DNA of 64,000 nucleotides from Ochrovirga pacifica (GTDB lineage: Bacteria; Bacteroidota; Bacteroidia; Flavobacteriales; Flavobacteriaceae). The notes beneath the pieces are model-generated. The model saw only the letters and a list, made by a program, of their open reading frames with translations. It was not told where the DNA came from and made no database searches. Within the stretch, counting starts at the first letter, position 1, and every line of letters starts with the position of its first letter. Position numbers and translations under genes: made by a program. Positions 62,840-64,000 of this stretch are shown in pieces. The DNA lies in NCBI RefSeq assembly GCF_000220525.1, contig NZ_AFPK01000029.1, forward strand, positions 124,006 through 188,005, given 5' to 3'.

Positions 62840-64000
62840 TTATACCTGGATAACTCCTAAATTAAAAGGAGTATCTATAGGTGCATGGTTGGCTGCTTCT
62901 ATTCCCATGTCAATCCATTTTCTGGTTTCTAAAGGATCTATTACAGCATCTGTCCATAATCTGGCCGCAGCATAGTAAGGAGAGGTTTGCGCATCGTAGC
63001 TGGCTTCTATTTTAGACAAAATTTCGGCGTGTCTTTCTGGAGTAATTTCTTCTCCTTTTCTTTTAAGCGTTGCTTCTTCTATTTGTGCCAACACTTTGGC
63101 TGCCTGAGAACCTCCCATAACCGCTAGTCTTGCCGATGGCCATGCCACCATAAACCTAGGATCAAATGCTTTTCCACACATGGCATAATTTCCTGCTCCG
63201 TAAGAGTTTCCTATTACAATAGTAAATTTTGGAACCACAGAATTGGCAACAGCGTTTACCAATTTTGCCCCATCTTTTATAATTCCTCCATGCTCACTTT
63301 TACTTCCCACCATAAATCCTGTTACATCTTGCAAAAACACCAATGGAACTTTTTTCTGATTGCAATTGGCAATAAAACGAGTAGCTTTGTCAGCAGAATC
63401 GGAATAAATAACACCACCAAACTGCATTTCTCCCTTTTTACTTTTGATGACTTTTCTTTGATTCGCCACGATTCCAACCGCCCATCCTTTGATTCTTGCA
63501 TAACCACAAATAATACTTTCTCCGTATCCGTTTTTGTAAGCTTCAAATTCAGAATTATCTACCAATCGCTCTATGATTTGATTCATATCGTATTGATCTG
63601 CACGAGATTTAGGTAAAATTCCATAAATCTCTTCTTGTAACTCCCTTGGCTCTGCCGCTTCTTTTTTGCTAAATCCTGCTTTTGTATATGCTCCTATTTT
63701 ATCTACAATATTCTGAATTGTAGTTAAACAATCTTTATCATCTTCTGATTTGTAATCTGTAACCCCAGAAATTTCGCAATGGGTGGTAGCCCCTCCGAGG
63801 GTTTCGTTATCAATATCTTCACCAATAGCAGCTTTTACCAAGTAACTTCCTGCTAAAAAAATACTTCCCGTTTTGTTTACAATTAAAGCTTCATCACTCA
63901 TAATAGGCAAATAAGCTCCTCCTGCCACACAGCTTCCCATCACAGCAGCTATTTGAGTAATTCCCATACTACTCATTTTGGCATTGTTCCTAAAAATACG
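62840..64000 (-). CDS. Acyl-CoA carboxylase beta subunit, methylcrotonyl type (partial)
   Basis: The frame is open through the right window edge, giving the C-terminal 386 or so residues of a roughly 540-residue carboxyltransferase. The motifs RIFRNNAKMSSMGITQIAAV and GSCVAGGAYLPIMSDEA are those of the beta subunit of methylcrotonyl-CoA carboxylase; related propionyl-CoA enzymes differ here. It transfers the carboxyl group from biotin to an acyl-CoA in leucine breakdown. The likely start lies beyond position 64000. The alpha subunit is not in the window. The assignment to methylcrotonyl type is likely but not certain. Confidence 0.88.
   Translation of the reverse strand, partial: RIFRNNAKMSSMGITQIAAVMGSCVAGGAYLPIMSDEALIVNKTGSIFLAGSYLVKAAIGEDIDNETLGGATTHCEISGVTDYKSEDDKDCLTTIQNIVDKIGAYTKAGFSKKEAAEPRELQEEIYGILPKSRADQYDMNQIIERLVDNSEFEAYKNGYGESIICGYARIKGWAVGIVANQRKVIKSKKGEMQFGGVIYSDSADKATRFIANCNQKKVPLVFLQDVTGFMVGSKSEHGGIIKDGAKLVNAVANSVVPKFTIVIGNSYGAGNYAMCGKAFDPRFMVAWPSARLAVMGGSQAAKVLAQIEEATLKRKGEEITPERHAEILSKIEASYDAQTSPYYAAARLWTDAVIDPLETRKWIDMGIEAANHAPIDTPFNLGVIQV

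Overview
This window is chromosomal DNA of an AT-rich Bacteroidota, almost certainly a marine-type member of the Flavobacteriaceae. The support is the gene content (ExbB - small membrane protein - ExbD - ExbD block, accC-accB-fabH-rpmF-DUF177-pdxA block, DUF3098 beside ftsX, LytTR regulators), the absence of Shine-Dalgarno sequences, and repeated promoter elements of the Bacteroidota form TAnnTTTG(C). I see no phage, insertion sequence, integrase, CRISPR array or rRNA. One tRNA gene (CAU anticodon) is present.

Layout. 1-1228: 5' part of uvrB, cut by the window edge. 1295-10953: a two-way locus of circularly permuted ATP-grasp, alpha-E, transglutaminase-like and DUF2126 proteins, a predicted peptide-bond-forming/peptidase system of unknown product, with the ATP-grasp/alpha-E pair present twice (once fused, once split). 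11026-22202: housekeeping genes: GNAT acetyltransferase, enolase, ExbB/ExbD proton channel, type I asparaginase, biotin carboxylase/BCCP/FabH fatty-acid start-up genes, L32, DUF177, PdxA and riboflavin synthase. 22274-33786: a probable exopolysaccharide or glycan export locus: ALG5-like glycosyltransferase, giant PTPS-related membrane protein, secreted Ig-like protein, membrane-anchored GH5-like hydrolase, GT4 glycosyltransferase, flippase, and a TPR plus beta-barrel outer-membrane protein.

33778-40016: a tight seven-gene signalling operon on the minus strand: CheY-like receiver, H-NOX (heme-NO-binding) protein, three-PAS histidine kinase, FIST protein (the NosP architecture), second histidine kinase, stand-alone Hpt, and LytTR response regulator. 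Two candidate nitric-oxide sensors, two kinases and a phosphorelay dispersed over separate genes make this the most interesting part of the window. 40289-41722: a 51-residue ORF, the tRNA and a polyprenyl diphosphate synthase. 41861-48418: TetR-TolC-MFP-RND efflux operon with a probable operator. 48531-52836: porin-like protein, recX, and small envelope or unknown proteins, including a YwqK-repeat protein with a TonB-C-like end. 52934-58786: truB, uppP, DUF3098, ftsX, rbfA, LolC/E-like permease, dusB, ferredoxin. 59039-61771: two tandem paralogous PAS kinases facing a receiver protein; the second kinase has lost several catalytic residues. 61976-64000: YebC regulator and the C-terminal part of a methylcrotonyl-CoA-carboxylase-type beta subunit, cut by the window edge.

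How they may work together (inference): the NO-type sensor operon ends in a DNA-binding LytTR regulator and directly abuts the polysaccharide locus (the two overlap by 9 bp at their 3' ends). NO-controlled surface glycan or biofilm formation is therefore an attractive, testable hypothesis. It is not shown by the sequence.
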